Position numbers and translations under genes: made by a program
Notes under the pieces: generated by a model
What the model saw: only the letters and a program-made list of their open reading frames with translations
What the model was told of the DNA's origin: nothing
Database searches by the model: none
Part shown: piece by piece, positions 1 through 9,510 of the stretch
Position numbering within the stretch: position 1 is the stretch's first letter
How the letters are laid out: each line of letters opens with the position of its first letter
Assembly: GCF_001975705.1 (NCBI RefSeq)
Contig: NZ_CP015093.1
Location: forward strand, 1,178,001 to 1,242,000
DNA length: 64,000 nucleotides
Source of the DNA: Salipiger abyssi
GTDB taxonomy: Bacteria; Pseudomonadota; Alphaproteobacteria; Rhodobacterales; Rhodobacteraceae
Direction: 5' to 3'

Positions 1-155
1 TCGAGCCGGTGCAGCGCCTCGCGCACCGGGGTGCGCGACACGCCGAACTGCTCCGCGAGCGACTGCTCGACCAGAGGCTCTCCGGGCGGCATCCGCCCCG
101 CGACGATCCCGTCGACCAGCGTCTCGAAGATGTTCTCTGCCGTGCGAACACTCAT
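1..155 (-). CDS. GntR-family transcriptional regulator (5' end only)
   Basis: The reverse strand opens at ATG 155-153 and reads 51 codons off the window edge. The product begins MSVRTAENIFETLVDGIVAG and continues to a helix-turn-helix with FGVSRTPVREAL, the hallmark of the GntR winged-helix DNA-binding domain. The effector domain, probably FCD in this type of protein, lies outside the window, so its ligand class cannot be seen. It is divergent from the peptide-type ABC operon that starts at 378, which makes it the likely local regulator of that operon. A palindrome of the kind bound by this family sits between the two genes. Confidence 0.85.
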   Translation of the reverse strand, partial: MSVRTAENIFETLVDGIVAGRMPPGEPLVEQSLAEQFGVSRTPVREALHRL

Positions 156-197
156 ATGTCGCCCGCCTTCGCTGTTAGGTGCACTTTTATCTTGCAT

Positions 198-207
198 ATG
201 TATACAT
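198..207. promoter_or_regulatory. Candidate GntR operator palindrome
   Basis: ATGTATACAT is a perfect 10-bp palindrome, in AT-rich context, inside the 222-bp divergent spacer between the GntR gene and the ABC operon. FCD-type GntR regulators typically bind short palindromes with a TGTATACA-like core. Binding by the adjacent regulator is inference. No other strong signal was seen in the rest of the spacer 156-377. Confidence 0.45.
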
Positions 208-377
208 GTTCTTTCAAGCTGAATTCGCAACGACGTCGAAGATGGAGGAGACATCGGCTGACAGCGCCCCGGAACCAGCCGGGACGCAGCGAGATCCGGA
301 CCCAACCGATCCGCTGAAAGGCACTGGCCTCATTGAAGAAAAAAGGGAGGAGACCATGCCAACAGGAGAGACAAGAC

Positions 378-1985
378 ATGACAGAGATCGACCACAAGAA
401 GGTCCTTGCCGAGCGCCTCTCGGCGCGATTCGGACGCCGGGCGGTTCTCAAGGGGATGGGCGCCGGTATCCTCGCCGCAAGCACCGCCGGAACCATGCCC
501 TCGATTGCCCGCGCCCAGCAAAGCGGCCATCTCAGGATCGCCTCGATCAAGGTGATCGACACGCTCGACCCGCATTTCACCGGGTTCCTGTCTGCAATCC
601 AGATCATCAACAATATCCATAACGGCCTGCTCAAGATCACCTATGACGGCTCAGAAGTGAAGTTTGAGCCCGATCTGGCCGAAAGCTGGGATCTCGAAGA
701 CGACAAGACCCATGTCTTCAAGCTGCGCGAGGGCGTGAAATTCCACGACGGCACCCCCTGCGATGCCGAGGCGGTGAAATTCTCGCTGCTGCGCGTGAAG
801 GAAGGCGAGCCGAAATCGCCGCATGCGTGGAAGCTGGCGCTGCTCGAAAATATCGAGATCCTCGATCCGCTCACCATCAAGCTGAGCTTCTCGCAGCCCT
901 ATGCCTTCCTGCCGGTGGCGCTCAACGGCTCCACGGGCCGCGCGGGCACCATCGTCAGCCCCGCCGCCGTGCAGAAATACGGCGCCGATTACGGTCGCAA
1001 CCCGGTGGGTACCGGGCCGTTCAAATTCGTCTCGTGGCGCGAAAACGACGCCATCGAGCTGGAAGCCAACACCGAGTATTTCGAGCCCGGCCTGCCGAAG
1101 CTCGAAAAGGTCACCTTCGTGCTGATGAACGAGGCCTCCACCGCGCTGGCGGCGCTGATGGCGGGCCAGATCGACGGCATGACCGACTGCCCGATGCAGC
1201 TTGTCGATCAGGTCGATGCCTTCCCCAATGCCACGCTCTATGGCGAGATCGAGGGCAATTACACCTTTGTCGGCATGAACTGCCAGCGCAGTCCGTTCGA
1301 CGATATCAACCTGCGCCGCGCGGTGGCCTGGGCGCTCGACCGCGAAACCATCGTCAAGCAGGCCTATTTCGGGCGCGCGCGTCAGGCCTACACGCCGATC
1401 TCGCCGCCGATGACCAGCTTCTACGACCCCGATATCGCAACCAGCGGCCGCGGCCAGTGGTTCGATCTGGAGAAAGCCAAGGAATACCGCGCCAAGGCGG
1501 CCAATCAGGGTGAGGTCGAGGCCACATATATGATGGCAGAGCGCGGCCCGGTCGGCACGCGGATCGCCCAGACCGTGGCGCCGATGCTGGCGCAGATCGG
1601 CATCAAGGCCAATCTCGAACTGATCGAACCGGCGGCCTGGATCAAGCGCCGCAATGCCGGCGATTTCGACCTCTACGATTTCGAATGGGTGGCCGATCTC
1701 GACCCCGACGAAACGCTCTATCCCGAGTTCCGCTCGGACGGTGCGTGGAATTTCGGCGGCTGGGTCAATACCGAGTTCGACGATCTCTGCGCCCAGGCGC
1801 AGGTGCTGCTCGACCCCGAGGCCCGCAAGGAGCTCTACTACAAGGCCGAAGACCTGCTCATGGATGAGGCCGGCATCGCCGTGATGGCGCATATGCCGAT
1901 CTACAAGGTGTTCTCGAACAAGGTGCAGGGCTTCCAGTACATCCCCGCCGACCTCGTGAACCTGCATACGGTGAGCCTCGGCTGA
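378..1985 (+). CDS. Peptide/glutathione-type ABC transporter substrate-binding protein (SBP family 5)
   Basis: A 535-residue periplasmic solute-binding protein of the DppA/OppA/GsiB class, the usual length for that family. The N-terminus has a twin-arginine signal (FGRRAVLKG around residues 18-26, then a hydrophobic stretch and ARAQQ near residue 46), so export is probably by Tat. The body carries typical family-5 features such as the early DPHF segment and NPVGTGPFKF. ATG 378 is chosen because AGGAG lies about nine bases upstream; an in-frame TTG at 333 has no such support, and ATG 356 is out of frame. The stop overlaps the permease start (TGATG). With the downstream gamma-glutamyltransferase, the substrate may be glutathione or another gamma-glutamyl peptide; that is inference. 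Confidence 0.88.
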   Translation: MTEIDHKKVLAERLSARFGRRAVLKGMGAGILAASTAGTMPSIARAQQSGHLRIASIKVIDTLDPHFTGFLSAIQIINNIHNGLLKITYDGSEVKFEPDLAESWDLEDDKTHVFKLREGVKFHDGTPCDAEAVKFSLLRVKEGEPKSPHAWKLALLENIEILDPLTIKLSFSQPYAFLPVALNGSTGRAGTIVSPAAVQKYGADYGRNPVGTGPFKFVSWRENDAIELEANTEYFEPGLPKLEKVTFVLMNEASTALAALMAGQIDGMTDCPMQLVDQVDAFPNATLYGEIEGNYTFVGMNCQRSPFDDINLRRAVAWALDRETIVKQAYFGRARQAYTPISPPMTSFYDPDIATSGRGQWFDLEKAKEYRAKAANQGEVEATYMMAERGPVGTRIAQTVAPMLAQIGIKANLELIEPAAWIKRRNAGDFDLYDFEWVADLDPDETLYPEFRSDGAWNFGGWVNTEFDDLCAQAQVLLDPEARKELYYKAEDLLMDEAGIAVMAHMPIYKVFSNKVQGFQYIPADLVNLHTVSLG

Positions 1986-2935
1986 TGCTACGACAGGCAA
2001 TAGGAAAGATCGCGCAGACGCTGGTCGTCCTGTTCGTCGTCTCGGTGGCCAGCTTCGGACTTCTGAAGCTGGCGCCGGGCGACCCGATCCAGATCATGCT
2101 GGGCTCGGAATTCTCGCAGGAGGCCTATGATTCGCTCACCGCCGAGCTGGGGCTGGATCAGCCCTTTCTCGTGCAATACGGAGACTGGGCCATGCGCTTC
2201 GTCACCGGAGACTGGGGCACCTCCTATGTCGCCCGGACCGATATCTTCACCTATGCCTTCAAGGAGGCGCTGCCCGTCACGCTGACGCTCGCCTCCTTCT
2301 CCCTCGCCTTCGCGATCCTGATCGGCGTGCCGCTGGGCGTGCTCTCGGCGGTCAAGAAGGACACCGCGTTCGACGCGGGCTCTGCGGTGCTGGCGCTGAC
2401 CGGCACCGCCTTCCCCTCCTTTCTGCTGGGCATCCTGCTTATCTGGTTCTTTGCGGTGAAGCTCGGGCTCTTTCCGGTAATGGGCTACGTCTCGCCCTGG
2501 CAGGATTTCTGGACCGGCATCTATCACATGATCCTGCCCGGCCTGACGCTCTCGACCTATTTCATCGCGATGATCACCCGCCTGACCCGCGCCACGCTGA
2601 TCGAGGTGATGGAGCAGCCCTATATCGCCGCCGCCCGCGCGCGCGGCGAGCCCGCCTGGCGGGTGATCTGGGTGCATGGGGTGCGCAATATCGCCATGCC
2701 GCTGGTCACCATACTCGGGCTGCAACTGGGCGTGCTGCTGCAAGGCACGGTGCTGACCGAAACGGTCTTCAACCTGCCGGGCATCGGGCAGATGCTGACC
2801 TCCGCCGTGCTGGGGCGCGAATATATGGTCGTGCAGGCCGGCGTGATGATGACGGCCACACTCTTCATCGGGGTGAACCTGCTGGTGGATCTCTCCTACC
2901 CCGTCCTCGATCCGCGTCTGAGAGGCCGCAAATGA
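1985..2935 (+). CDS. ABC transporter permease, DppB/GsiC type
   Basis: A 316-residue inner-membrane permease with about six hydrophobic segments and the binding-protein-dependent transport EAA loop (AARARGEPAWRVIW, near residue 220) that contacts the ATPase. The N-terminal LLKLAPGDP motif is typical of the B subunit in peptide and nickel transporters. It overlaps the solute-binding gene by one base and the next permease by four (ATGA), so the genes are translationally coupled. It should pair with the DppC-type protein at 2932-3810. Confidence 0.9.
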   Translation: MLRQAIGKIAQTLVVLFVVSVASFGLLKLAPGDPIQIMLGSEFSQEAYDSLTAELGLDQPFLVQYGDWAMRFVTGDWGTSYVARTDIFTYAFKEALPVTLTLASFSLAFAILIGVPLGVLSAVKKDTAFDAGSAVLALTGTAFPSFLLGILLIWFFAVKLGLFPVMGYVSPWQDFWTGIYHMILPGLTLSTYFIAMITRLTRATLIEVMEQPYIAAARARGEPAWRVIWVHGVRNIAMPLVTILGLQLGVLLQGTVLTETVFNLPGIGQMLTSAVLGREYMVVQAGVMMTATLFIGVNLLVDLSYPVLDPRLRGRK

Positions 2936-3810
2936 GCGTCCAGAGCACCGCAGCCCCCGCCGCCGCCCCCGTCCGCAAGGCGCGCCGCGCGATCTTTCTG
3001 CGCCGCCCCTTCTTCACCATCGCGCTGATCGTGGCACTGGGCTACGTGCTGGCGGCGATCTTTGCGCCCCATGTCGCGCCCTACGATCCGGTGGCGCAGG
3101 ATATCAACGCGATGATGCAACCGCCCTCGCTGGCGCATCTTCTGGGCACCGACAGCTATGGGCAGGACATCCTCTCCCGCGTCATCTACGGCGCCCGCTA
3201 CGCGCTGATCATCGGCATCTTCTCGGTGATGATCGGCGCCGCGGGCGGGCTGGTGATCGGGCTCGCCGCCGGGCTCTCGGGCGGCTGGCTGGAATGGGTG
3301 CTGATGCGGCTCATCGATTCGATCCTCGCGCTGCCCTCGCTGATCCTCGCCGTGGCCTTCATCGCGATCCTCGGACAAGGGGTCGACAAGGTGGTCATCG
3401 CGGTCGGGCTCTCGATGATCGGCCCGTTCTCGCGCACGGTGCGTGCCGACGTGATGCAGGTGCGCGTGCAGCTCTTCGTCGAGGCCGCGACGCTGATGTC
3501 GATCCCCTATCTCAGGGTGATCTGGCGCCACATCCTGCCCAACGTGATCTTTCCGCTGGCGGTGCAGGTCACCATCCGGATCTCCGAGGCGATCCTCGTC
3601 TCCTCCTCGCTCTCCTTCCTCGGCATCGGCGTCACGCCACCCACCCCCGACTGGGGCCTGATGATCGCCGAGGGCCGCGCCTTTGTGAGCTTTGCCGCCT
3701 GGATGTCGGCGATGCCCGGCTTTGCCCTGGCGCTGCTGCTCATCGCGCTTTCCATCGTCGGCGACGGCATCCGCGAGGAATTCGACCCGAAACTCAGGAG
3801 GGGCGCATGA
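2932..3810 (+). CDS. ABC transporter permease, DppC/GsiD type
   Basis: A 292-residue permease, second membrane subunit of the peptide-type transporter. After a short cytoplasmic N-terminus with several Arg/Lys residues it has an N-terminal membrane helix, then HLLGTDSYGQDILSRVIYGA, the hallmark LGTDxxGrDilSR motif of C-type subunits. A conserved EAA loop follows (EAATLMSIPYLRVIWRHILP). It starts at an ATGA overlap with the B subunit and itself ends in an ATGA overlap with the ATPase gene. Confidence 0.9.
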   Translation: MSVQSTAAPAAAPVRKARRAIFLRRPFFTIALIVALGYVLAAIFAPHVAPYDPVAQDINAMMQPPSLAHLLGTDSYGQDILSRVIYGARYALIIGIFSVMIGAAGGLVIGLAAGLSGGWLEWVLMRLIDSILALPSLILAVAFIAILGQGVDKVVIAVGLSMIGPFSRTVRADVMQVRVQLFVEAATLMSIPYLRVIWRHILPNVIFPLAVQVTIRISEAILVSSSLSFLGIGVTPPTPDWGLMIAEGRAFVSFAAWMSAMPGFALALLLIALSIVGDGIREEFDPKLRRGA

Positions 3811-4781
3811 AGGATATGGCCCCGTCACCCATTCTCACGCTCACGGATCTGACCGTGGATCGCGGCGCCGCCAGGATCCTCGACCGGGTGAGCCTGTCGC
3901 TCGCCGAGGGCGAGACGCTGGCGCTGGTCGGCGAAAGCGGCGCCGGCAAATCCACCATCGCAACGGCGATCATGCGGCTGCTCGACGGCGCGAAGGTCGC
4001 GGGCAAGGCAGAGCTCGACGGCGCGGGCGATCTGCTGGCGCTGTCCGAAAAGCAGATGGTCAGGCTGCGCGGCCGCCGCCTGTCGATGATCTTTCAGGAC
4101 GCTGGCGCGGCGCTGAACCCGGCCTATACCGTGGGCCGTCAGCTCGTCACCGTGCTGCGGCGCAATCTCGGGCTGTCGAAAACCGAGGCGCGGGCGCGGG
4201 CCGTCGAGCTGTTCACCTCGGTCGGCATCAACGACCCCGAGGGGCGGCTGAGCGCCTATCCGCACCAGCTTTCCGGCGGGATGCAGCAACGGGTGATGGT
4301 GGCCATCGCGCTGGCATGCAACCCCGACCTGCTGCTCGCCGACGAGCCGACCTCGGCGCTCGACGTGACGATTCAGGCGCAGATCGTGCGGCTGATCCTG
4401 TCGCAGACCCGTGCGCGCGGCGCGAGCTGCATCTTCGTGCTGCACGATCTGGCGCTGGCCAGCCAGGCCTGCGACCGGATCGTGGTGCTTTATGCCGGGC
4501 AGGTGGTCGAGGCGGGGCCGGCCCGCGACATTCTCGAGAACCACCGCCACCCCTATACGCAGCAGCTCAAATCCTGTGTGCTGGAGATCGGCACGCGCGA
4601 GCTGCATGCGCCCGAGGGCACCGTGCCGCCGCATGACCGCATGCCCAAAGGCTGCCGTTTTGCCACGCGCTGCCCGCGCGCCCTGCCCCGCTGCACGGGA
4701 GAGGCCCCGCCTCTGACCCCCGCGCGGGACGGCGACGGCGGCCCGCTCGCCCATCACTTTGCCTGCTGGAACCCGGAATAA
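3807..4781 (+). CDS. ABC transporter ATP-binding protein, DppD type
   Basis: A 324-residue ATPase. Walker A is GESGAGKST, the ABC signature is LSGGMQQR, and Walker B is [12 protein letters not shown]. The C-terminal oligopeptide/dipeptide domain contains the Cys cluster [15 protein letters not shown], which in related ATPases can bind an Fe-S cluster. ATG 3807 overlaps the previous stop (GCATGA) with AGGAGGGG just upstream; the frame is open far upstream only as antisense-like GC bias. It forms a heterodimer with the following ATPase. Confidence 0.9.
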   Translation: MKDMAPSPILTLTDLTVDRGAARILDRVSLSLAEGETLALVGESGAGKSTIATAIMRLLDGAKVAGKAELDGAGDLLALSEKQMVRLRGRRLSMIFQDAGAALNPAYTVGRQLVTVLRRNLGLSKTEARARAVELFTSVGINDPEGRLSAYPHQLSGGMQQRVMVAIALACNPDLLLADEPTSALDVTIQAQIVRLILSQTRARGASCIFVLHDLALASQACDRIVVLYAGQVVEAGPARDILENHRHPYTQQLKSCVLEIGTRELHAPEGTVPPHDRMPKGCRFATRCPRALPRCTGEAPPLTPARDGDGGPLAHHFACWNPE

Positions 4782-4783
4782 TC

Positions 4784-5809
4784 ATGGAGCAGATCCAAAC
4801 GCAAACCACCGCGCCTGCCGCTCCGGTCTTTGAGCTGATCGAGGTCGAGCAGGTGTTTCAGGTGCCCAAGCCGAACCGGGGCCTCAGCCGCGAGACGGTC
4901 GGGCTGCGCGCGCTAGACGGCGTGCGCCTGCGCATCGCGCAGGGCGCTTCGCTGGCGCTGGTCGGCGAAAGCGGCTCGGGCAAATCCACGCTGCTGCGGG
5001 TGCTGCTGGGGCTCGACGCCCCCAGCGGCGGGCGCGCGCTCTATCGCGGCAAGCCGATCCGCGAGGCCCGCGCACATGGCACCGGTTTCGCCCGTGACGT
5101 GGCCATGGTCTATCAGGACGCGCGCGGCTCGCTCGATCCGCGCATGACGGTGGGCGCGCTCGTCGCCGAGCCGCTGCGCCATTTCGGCATCGTGCCCAAA
5201 GGCGAAGAGGCCGCCCGCGTGGCGCAGCTCCTCGACCGCGTCGGCCTGCCCGCCGATGCCGCATCGCGCTATCCGTCGGGGCTGTCCGGCGGGCAGATCC
5301 GCCGCGTCGCCATCGCCCGGGCGCTGGCCAGCGAGCCCTCGGTACTGGTGGCGGACGAGGCGGTCTCGGGGCTCGACGTCTCGACCCAGGCGCAGCTTCT
5401 GACGCTGCTGCGCGGCTTGCAGCGCGACATGGGGCTGACGCTGGTCTTCATCACCCACGACCTCGGCGTCGCCTCCTATCTCTGCGAAGAGATCGCCATC
5501 ATGTATCTGGGCCGCATCGTCGAGACCGGCCCGACCGACGCGGTGCTCTCCGGCCCCGCGCATCCCTATGCCGCCGCGCTGCGCGCCGCCGCGCCGCGCT
5601 TTTTCGAACCGATCCCCGAGCCGCTGCCCGGCGAGATTCCCAGCCCGCTGGACCTCCCCAAGGGCTGCCGCTTTTCCAGCCGCTGCCCCGCGGCACGGGA
5701 GGATTGCCGTCTGCGCGACCCGCAGCTCGGCCGACACGGCGCCGGGCGGGCCGTGGCTTGTCTGCACCCGCTCACCGAAACGGGGGCGCAAGCCTCTGAA
5801 ATCCGCTAA
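4784..5809 (+). CDS. ABC transporter ATP-binding protein, DppF type
   Basis: A 341-residue ATPase beginning two bases after the preceding stop. It has Walker A GESGSGKST, signature LSGGQIRR, and a Walker B in which the usual DEPTSALD is DEAVSGLD; catalytic Asp-Glu is kept. A C-terminal peptide-transporter domain contains GCRFSSRCPAAREDC. It completes a five-gene A-B-C-D-F transporter; the next gene is gamma-glutamyltransferase after a 59-bp spacer with no strong terminator. Confidence 0.9.
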   Translation: MEQIQTQTTAPAAPVFELIEVEQVFQVPKPNRGLSRETVGLRALDGVRLRIAQGASLALVGESGSGKSTLLRVLLGLDAPSGGRALYRGKPIREARAHGTGFARDVAMVYQDARGSLDPRMTVGALVAEPLRHFGIVPKGEEAARVAQLLDRVGLPADAASRYPSGLSGGQIRRVAIARALASEPSVLVADEAVSGLDVSTQAQLLTLLRGLQRDMGLTLVFITHDLGVASYLCEEIAIMYLGRIVETGPTDAVLSGPAHPYAAALRAAAPRFFEPIPEPLPGEIPSPLDLPKGCRFSSRCPAAREDCRLRDPQLGRHGAGRAVACLHPLTETGAQASEIR

Positions 5810-5868
5810 GGGTTACAAACCACCACTCACGGACCCAAGGCCCTTACTGACTGACAGGACGACCCATT

Positions 5869-7458
5869 ATGTTCGACTTCTTCTCCGCCCGGCGCCCCAG
5901 CACGCTTGCCTCGCAGGCGATGATCGCCACCTCGCACCCGCTGTCCACGGCGGCGGGGCTGGATGTGCTTTCCACCGGCGGCAATGCGGTGGATGCCGCC
6001 ATCGCCGCCGTGGCGGTGCAATGCGTGGTCGATCCGCTGATGACCGGCATCGGCGGTGACTGCTTCGCGCTCTATGCGCCCAAGGGCGGCAAGGTGCAGG
6101 CGCTGAACGGCTCGGGCCGCGCCCCCGCTGCCGCCACGGTGGAGGCGCTGAAAGCCGCGGGCCTCACCGACGAGATCCCGCAGACCAGCCCCCACGCCGT
6201 CACCATCCCCGGCGCGATTTCCGCCTGGTGCCGGCTGCACGCGGATCATGGCTCCCTGCCGTTCGACCGGCTCTTTGCCCGCGCGATCCACTATGCCGAG
6301 ACCGGCTTTCCGGTGACCCCGCGCGTGGCGGCGGACTGGGCCGGCGCCACCGCGCTGGTGGGCCAGGACGAACACGCCGCCAAGCTGTTCCTGCCCGGTG
6401 GTGCGGCCCCCAAGGTCGGCGAGATGCGCAGCCAGCCGCTGGTCGGCGCGCGCCTGCGCGAAATCGCCGCAAAGGGCGCGGCGGGGTTCTACGAGGGGGA
6501 GACGGCGGCGAAGATGGCCGCGCATCTGAAATCGCTGGGCGGGCTGCACAGCGAAGAGGATTTCCACGAGGCGAAGGATCAGGCCCATTGGGTCGATCCG
6601 ATCTCCACCGCCTATGGCGGGCACGACGTGATGGAATGCCCGCCCAACGGTCAGGGGCTCGCGGCGCTGCTGATGCTGCGCATCCTGTCGAAATTCGACA
6701 TGGGCGAAGGGCTGTCCGAGGCCGACCGCATCCACCTGCATGCCGAAGTGGCGAAGCTCGCCTATCACCACCGCGACGCACTGATCGCCGACCCCGCCGC
6801 CTGCCCCGGCGTGACCGAGACGCTGCTCTCGGATGCCGTGGTCGACACGCTTGCCGGGCGCATCGACATGGCCCGCGCCGGCACCCCCGCGCTCTGGGAC
6901 GAGCCCGAGCACAAGGATACGATCTATCTCTGCGTGGTGGACCGCGACGGCAATGCGCTGAGCTTCATCAACTCGATCTTCCACGGTTTCGGCTCTACCC
7001 GGCTCGATCCGCAGACCGGCGTGCTGTTTCACTCGCGCGGCGCGAGCTTCCGGCTGATCGAGGGGCACCCCAACGCCATCGGCCCGAAAAAACGCCCGAT
7101 GCACACGATCATTCCGGGGATGCTCTGCAAGGACGGCGCGGCGGTCATGCCCTTTGGCGTGATGGGCGGGCAGTATCAGGCGGCGGGGCATGCGGCCTTC
7201 CTCTCCGGCCTGCTGGATCGCGAAATGGACCTTCAGGCGGCGATGGACGCGCCGCGCAGCTTTGCCCATGGCGGCGTGTTGCAGATCGAGCCCGGTGTCT
7301 CCGAGGCGGCGCGCGCCGATCTGGCCGCGCGCGGTCACGCGCTCGAGGTGCAGACCAGCCCCATCGGCGGCAGCCAGGCCATCCGTATCTGCCCGGAGAC
7401 CGGCCTGCTGACCGGCGGCAGCGACACCCGCAAGGACGGCATGGCGCTGGGATTCTGA
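5869..7458 (+). CDS. ggt: Gamma-glutamyltransferase family protein
   Basis: A 529-residue Ntn-hydrolase of the gamma-glutamyltranspeptidase family, which cleaves gamma-glutamyl bonds such as that of glutathione after self-cleavage at a Thr. The N-terminal block ATSHPLSTAAGLDVLSTGGNAVDAA and GIGGDCF are diagnostic. The expected nucleophile is the Thr in KDTIYLCVVDRDGNALSFI near residue 348, and PGMLCKDGAAVMPFGVMGGQ matches the C-terminal substrate region. No signal peptide is visible, unlike E. coli Ggt, so it may act in the cytoplasm on imported peptides. It follows the ABC genes and ends before a strong hairpin, so it probably is the last gene of that operon. Confidence 0.88.
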   Translation: MFDFFSARRPSTLASQAMIATSHPLSTAAGLDVLSTGGNAVDAAIAAVAVQCVVDPLMTGIGGDCFALYAPKGGKVQALNGSGRAPAAATVEALKAAGLTDEIPQTSPHAVTIPGAISAWCRLHADHGSLPFDRLFARAIHYAETGFPVTPRVAADWAGATALVGQDEHAAKLFLPGGAAPKVGEMRSQPLVGARLREIAAKGAAGFYEGETAAKMAAHLKSLGGLHSEEDFHEAKDQAHWVDPISTAYGGHDVMECPPNGQGLAALLMLRILSKFDMGEGLSEADRIHLHAEVAKLAYHHRDALIADPAACPGVTETLLSDAVVDTLAGRIDMARAGTPALWDEPEHKDTIYLCVVDRDGNALSFINSIFHGFGSTRLDPQTGVLFHSRGASFRLIEGHPNAIGPKKRPMHTIIPGMLCKDGAAVMPFGVMGGQYQAAGHAAFLSGLLDREMDLQAAMDAPRSFAHGGVLQIEPGVSEAARADLAARGHALEVQTSPIGGSQAIRICPETGLLTGGSDTRKDGMALGF

Positions 7459-7481
7459 GCCCCGCTCAATGACAAAACCAA

Positions 7482-7512
7482 GCGCGGCGCCGGAGGCCAT
7501 CCGGCGCCGCGC
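7482..7512 (+). terminator. Intrinsic terminator-like hairpin after ggt
   Basis: A perfect 12-bp stem (GCGCGGCGCCGG at 7482-7493 pairing with 7501-7512) and a 7-base loop lie 24 bases after the ggt stop. The tail is only weakly T-rich (GGCGTTTCC), so efficiency is uncertain, but it separates the ABC/ggt operon from the opg operon. Confidence 0.65.
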
Positions 7513-7896
7513 GGCGTTTCCGGCCCCGCTGCGGCGCGGCGGTCGCATTCTGCCGGAAATCGTCGCGACAACGCTCGACCGACGCAAGAAACGCTTGCGA
7601 CTCATTTCGGAGTAGAGACATATTCTGCTGCGATGAGCGGAATTTAGCCGCTTTTCACCTCTACCAACGCATCGTTCAGCTCAACTCTGCCGTGCATTTT
7701 CGGCGGCATCCCGCCATCTAGGCCGGATCCATTGGCAGGTTTGCGCTCCTCAGGCAGGAAATCGCCGCATGCTGCGCGTGCAGTATCAACATTTATGTTG
7801 TAAATTCAGAAAGATAACGCCAAACCGGCACATCGGCATGCCCGCCCTTGATGTCTTCGCAAACGAACACATCATTGGTTTCGCTCTGAGATACGG
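7513..7896. promoter_or_regulatory. Upstream region of the opg operon
   Basis: About 380 bp without a convincing gene, AT-richer than its neighbours, and the place where the opgGIHC promoter must lie. An inverted repeat CAACAT-TT-ATGTTG is at 7787-7800, about 100 bp before opgG, and could be an operator. No clear -35/-10 pair could be fixed by eye. Confidence 0.4.
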
Positions 7897-9510
7897 ATGA
7901 CATTCTGGATGAAATCACACCGCTCCGCCCTTACGCGCCGCGCTCTGCTTGGCACGCTGTCTTCGAACGCGCTTCTGATCTGTGCCGCCAGCCAAGGCTG
8001 GGCCCAGTCCGCGACCGGCGAGGAGCCCGCGCCCGCGCCGCAGCCCACGCCCTTCAGCTTCGAGGCGCTCGTCGAGGAGATGCGCGCAGCCACCGCCGAA
8101 CCCTACACGCCCTTTGTCATCGAGGAAGGGTTTCTGAACGAGCTGACCTATGACCATTACCGCCTGATCCGCTTCGATCCCGAGCGCGCGCGGTTTTCCG
8201 ATATCGACAACACCCGGTTCGAGTTGCAGGCCTTTCACATGGGCTGGCTCTTCAAGGAGCCGGTGCAGCTTTTCGAGGTGCGCGACGGGCAGGCGATGCC
8301 GATGGGCTTCGACACCGACGATTTCATCTATGAGCGCGAGGCGCGCGAGCGCGTGCCGGAACACACGCCGCTGCCCGGCGTCGCCGGCTTCCGCCTGCAC
8401 GCGCCGCTGAACCGTCCCGACATCATGGACGAGCTGGTCGCCTTTCAGGGCGCCTCCTATTTCCGGGCGCTGGGGCGCGGCTCGGCCTATGGGCTTTCGG
8501 CGCGCGGGCTGGCGGTGAATACCGGCCTCAAGGTGGCGGAGGAATTCCCCCGCTTCACCCGCTTCTGGATCGAGCGCCCGGCCTCGGGCGACGGCACGAT
8601 CCGCGTCTGGGCGGCGATGGAAAGCCCCTCGCTGACCGGCGCCTATGAATTCCTGATCGATCCCGGCAAAGACACGCAGATGGAGATCACCGCGCAGCTC
8701 TTCTTCCGGCAGGATGTGGAGCAGCTCGGTGTGGCGCCGCTGACCTCGATGTTCCTCTACGGCGACCGCAACCGCGCGCGGTTCGACGATTTCCGCCCCG
8801 CCGTGCATGACAGCGACGGGCTCGGCATCATCCGCGCCGATGGCGACCGGATCTGGCGTTCGCTGGCCAACCCGCCGCGCCTCGCATCGAGCTATTTTCA
8901 GGAAGAGAACCCCCGCGCCTTCGGGCTCTACCAGCGCAACCGAGATTTCGACCACTACCAGGACGCCGCCGCGATCTACGAGCGCCGCCCGTCCTGCGTG
9001 GTCGAACCGATCGGCGACTGGGGCAAGGGCGCGCTGCGGCTGGTCGAGATCCCCTCGGATCTGGAGGTGAACGACAATATCGTCGCCTTCTGGATCCCGC
9101 AGACGCCGGCGCGCGCGGGCGAGGAAATGACCCTGCGCTACCGGCTGCACTGGGGAGACATGCCGCCCGAAGAGGATGGCGATCTCGCCTATGTCAAAGC
9201 CTCGCGCGCGGGCGTCGGCGGGGTCTCGGGCGTGGAGAACGAGGACGGATCTCGCAAGTTCGTGATCGACTTCGCCGGCGGCCCTCTGGAACATCTCCCG
9301 GCCAGCGCGGTTGAAGATCTGTCTGTGGTGACAACCGCGGCACGCGGCAACATCACGACGCAAGTCCTTCACTACGTTCCGGAGAGCAAGGTCTGGCGCC
9401 TGATCCTGGATGTCGTCGCAGAAGCTGAAATTGTCGAACTGTCCGCCCATGTGGCGGGCTACGGCCAGAAACTGACGGAAACCTGGCTCTTTCAATGGGT
9501 GAATGCATGA
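7897..9510 (+). CDS. opgG: Glucan biosynthesis protein OpgG (MdoG family)
   Basis: A 537-residue periplasmic protein of the MdoG/OpgG family, needed with OpgH to build the glucose backbone of osmoregulated periplasmic glucans. The N-terminus has a twin-arginine signal (LTRRALLG, residues 12-19, cleavage after AQS near 37). Family landmarks include YDHYRLIRFDPERARF, ASYFRALGRGSAYGLSARGL, and FWIPQTPARAGEEM. It is the first gene of an operon in the order opgG-opgI-opgH-opgC, as described for Rhodobacter sphaeroides. ATG 7909 is an alternative start; its stop overlaps the next start (ATGA). Confidence 0.93.
   Translation: MTFWMKSHRSALTRRALLGTLSSNALLICAASQGWAQSATGEEPAPAPQPTPFSFEALVEEMRAATAEPYTPFVIEEGFLNELTYDHYRLIRFDPERARFSDIDNTRFELQAFHMGWLFKEPVQLFEVRDGQAMPMGFDTDDFIYEREARERVPEHTPLPGVAGFRLHAPLNRPDIMDELVAFQGASYFRALGRGSAYGLSARGLAVNTGLKVAEEFPRFTRFWIERPASGDGTIRVWAAMESPSLTGAYEFLIDPGKDTQMEITAQLFFRQDVEQLGVAPLTSMFLYGDRNRARFDDFRPAVHDSDGLGIIRADGDRIWRSLANPPRLASSYFQEENPRAFGLYQRNRDFDHYQDAAAIYERRPSCVVEPIGDWGKGALRLVEIPSDLEVNDNIVAFWIPQTPARAGEEMTLRYRLHWGDMPPEEDGDLAYVKASRAGVGGVSGVENEDGSRKFVIDFAGGPLEHLPASAVEDLSVVTTAARGNITTQVLHYVPESKVWRLILDVVAEAEIVELSAHVAGYGQKLTETWLFQWVNA

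Noticed and set aside
356..380. ATG 356 with GGGAGG upstream as start of the peptide-binding protein
   Set aside because: It is out of frame with the coding sequence; ATG 378 is in frame, has its own AGGAG and precedes the Tat signal correctly.
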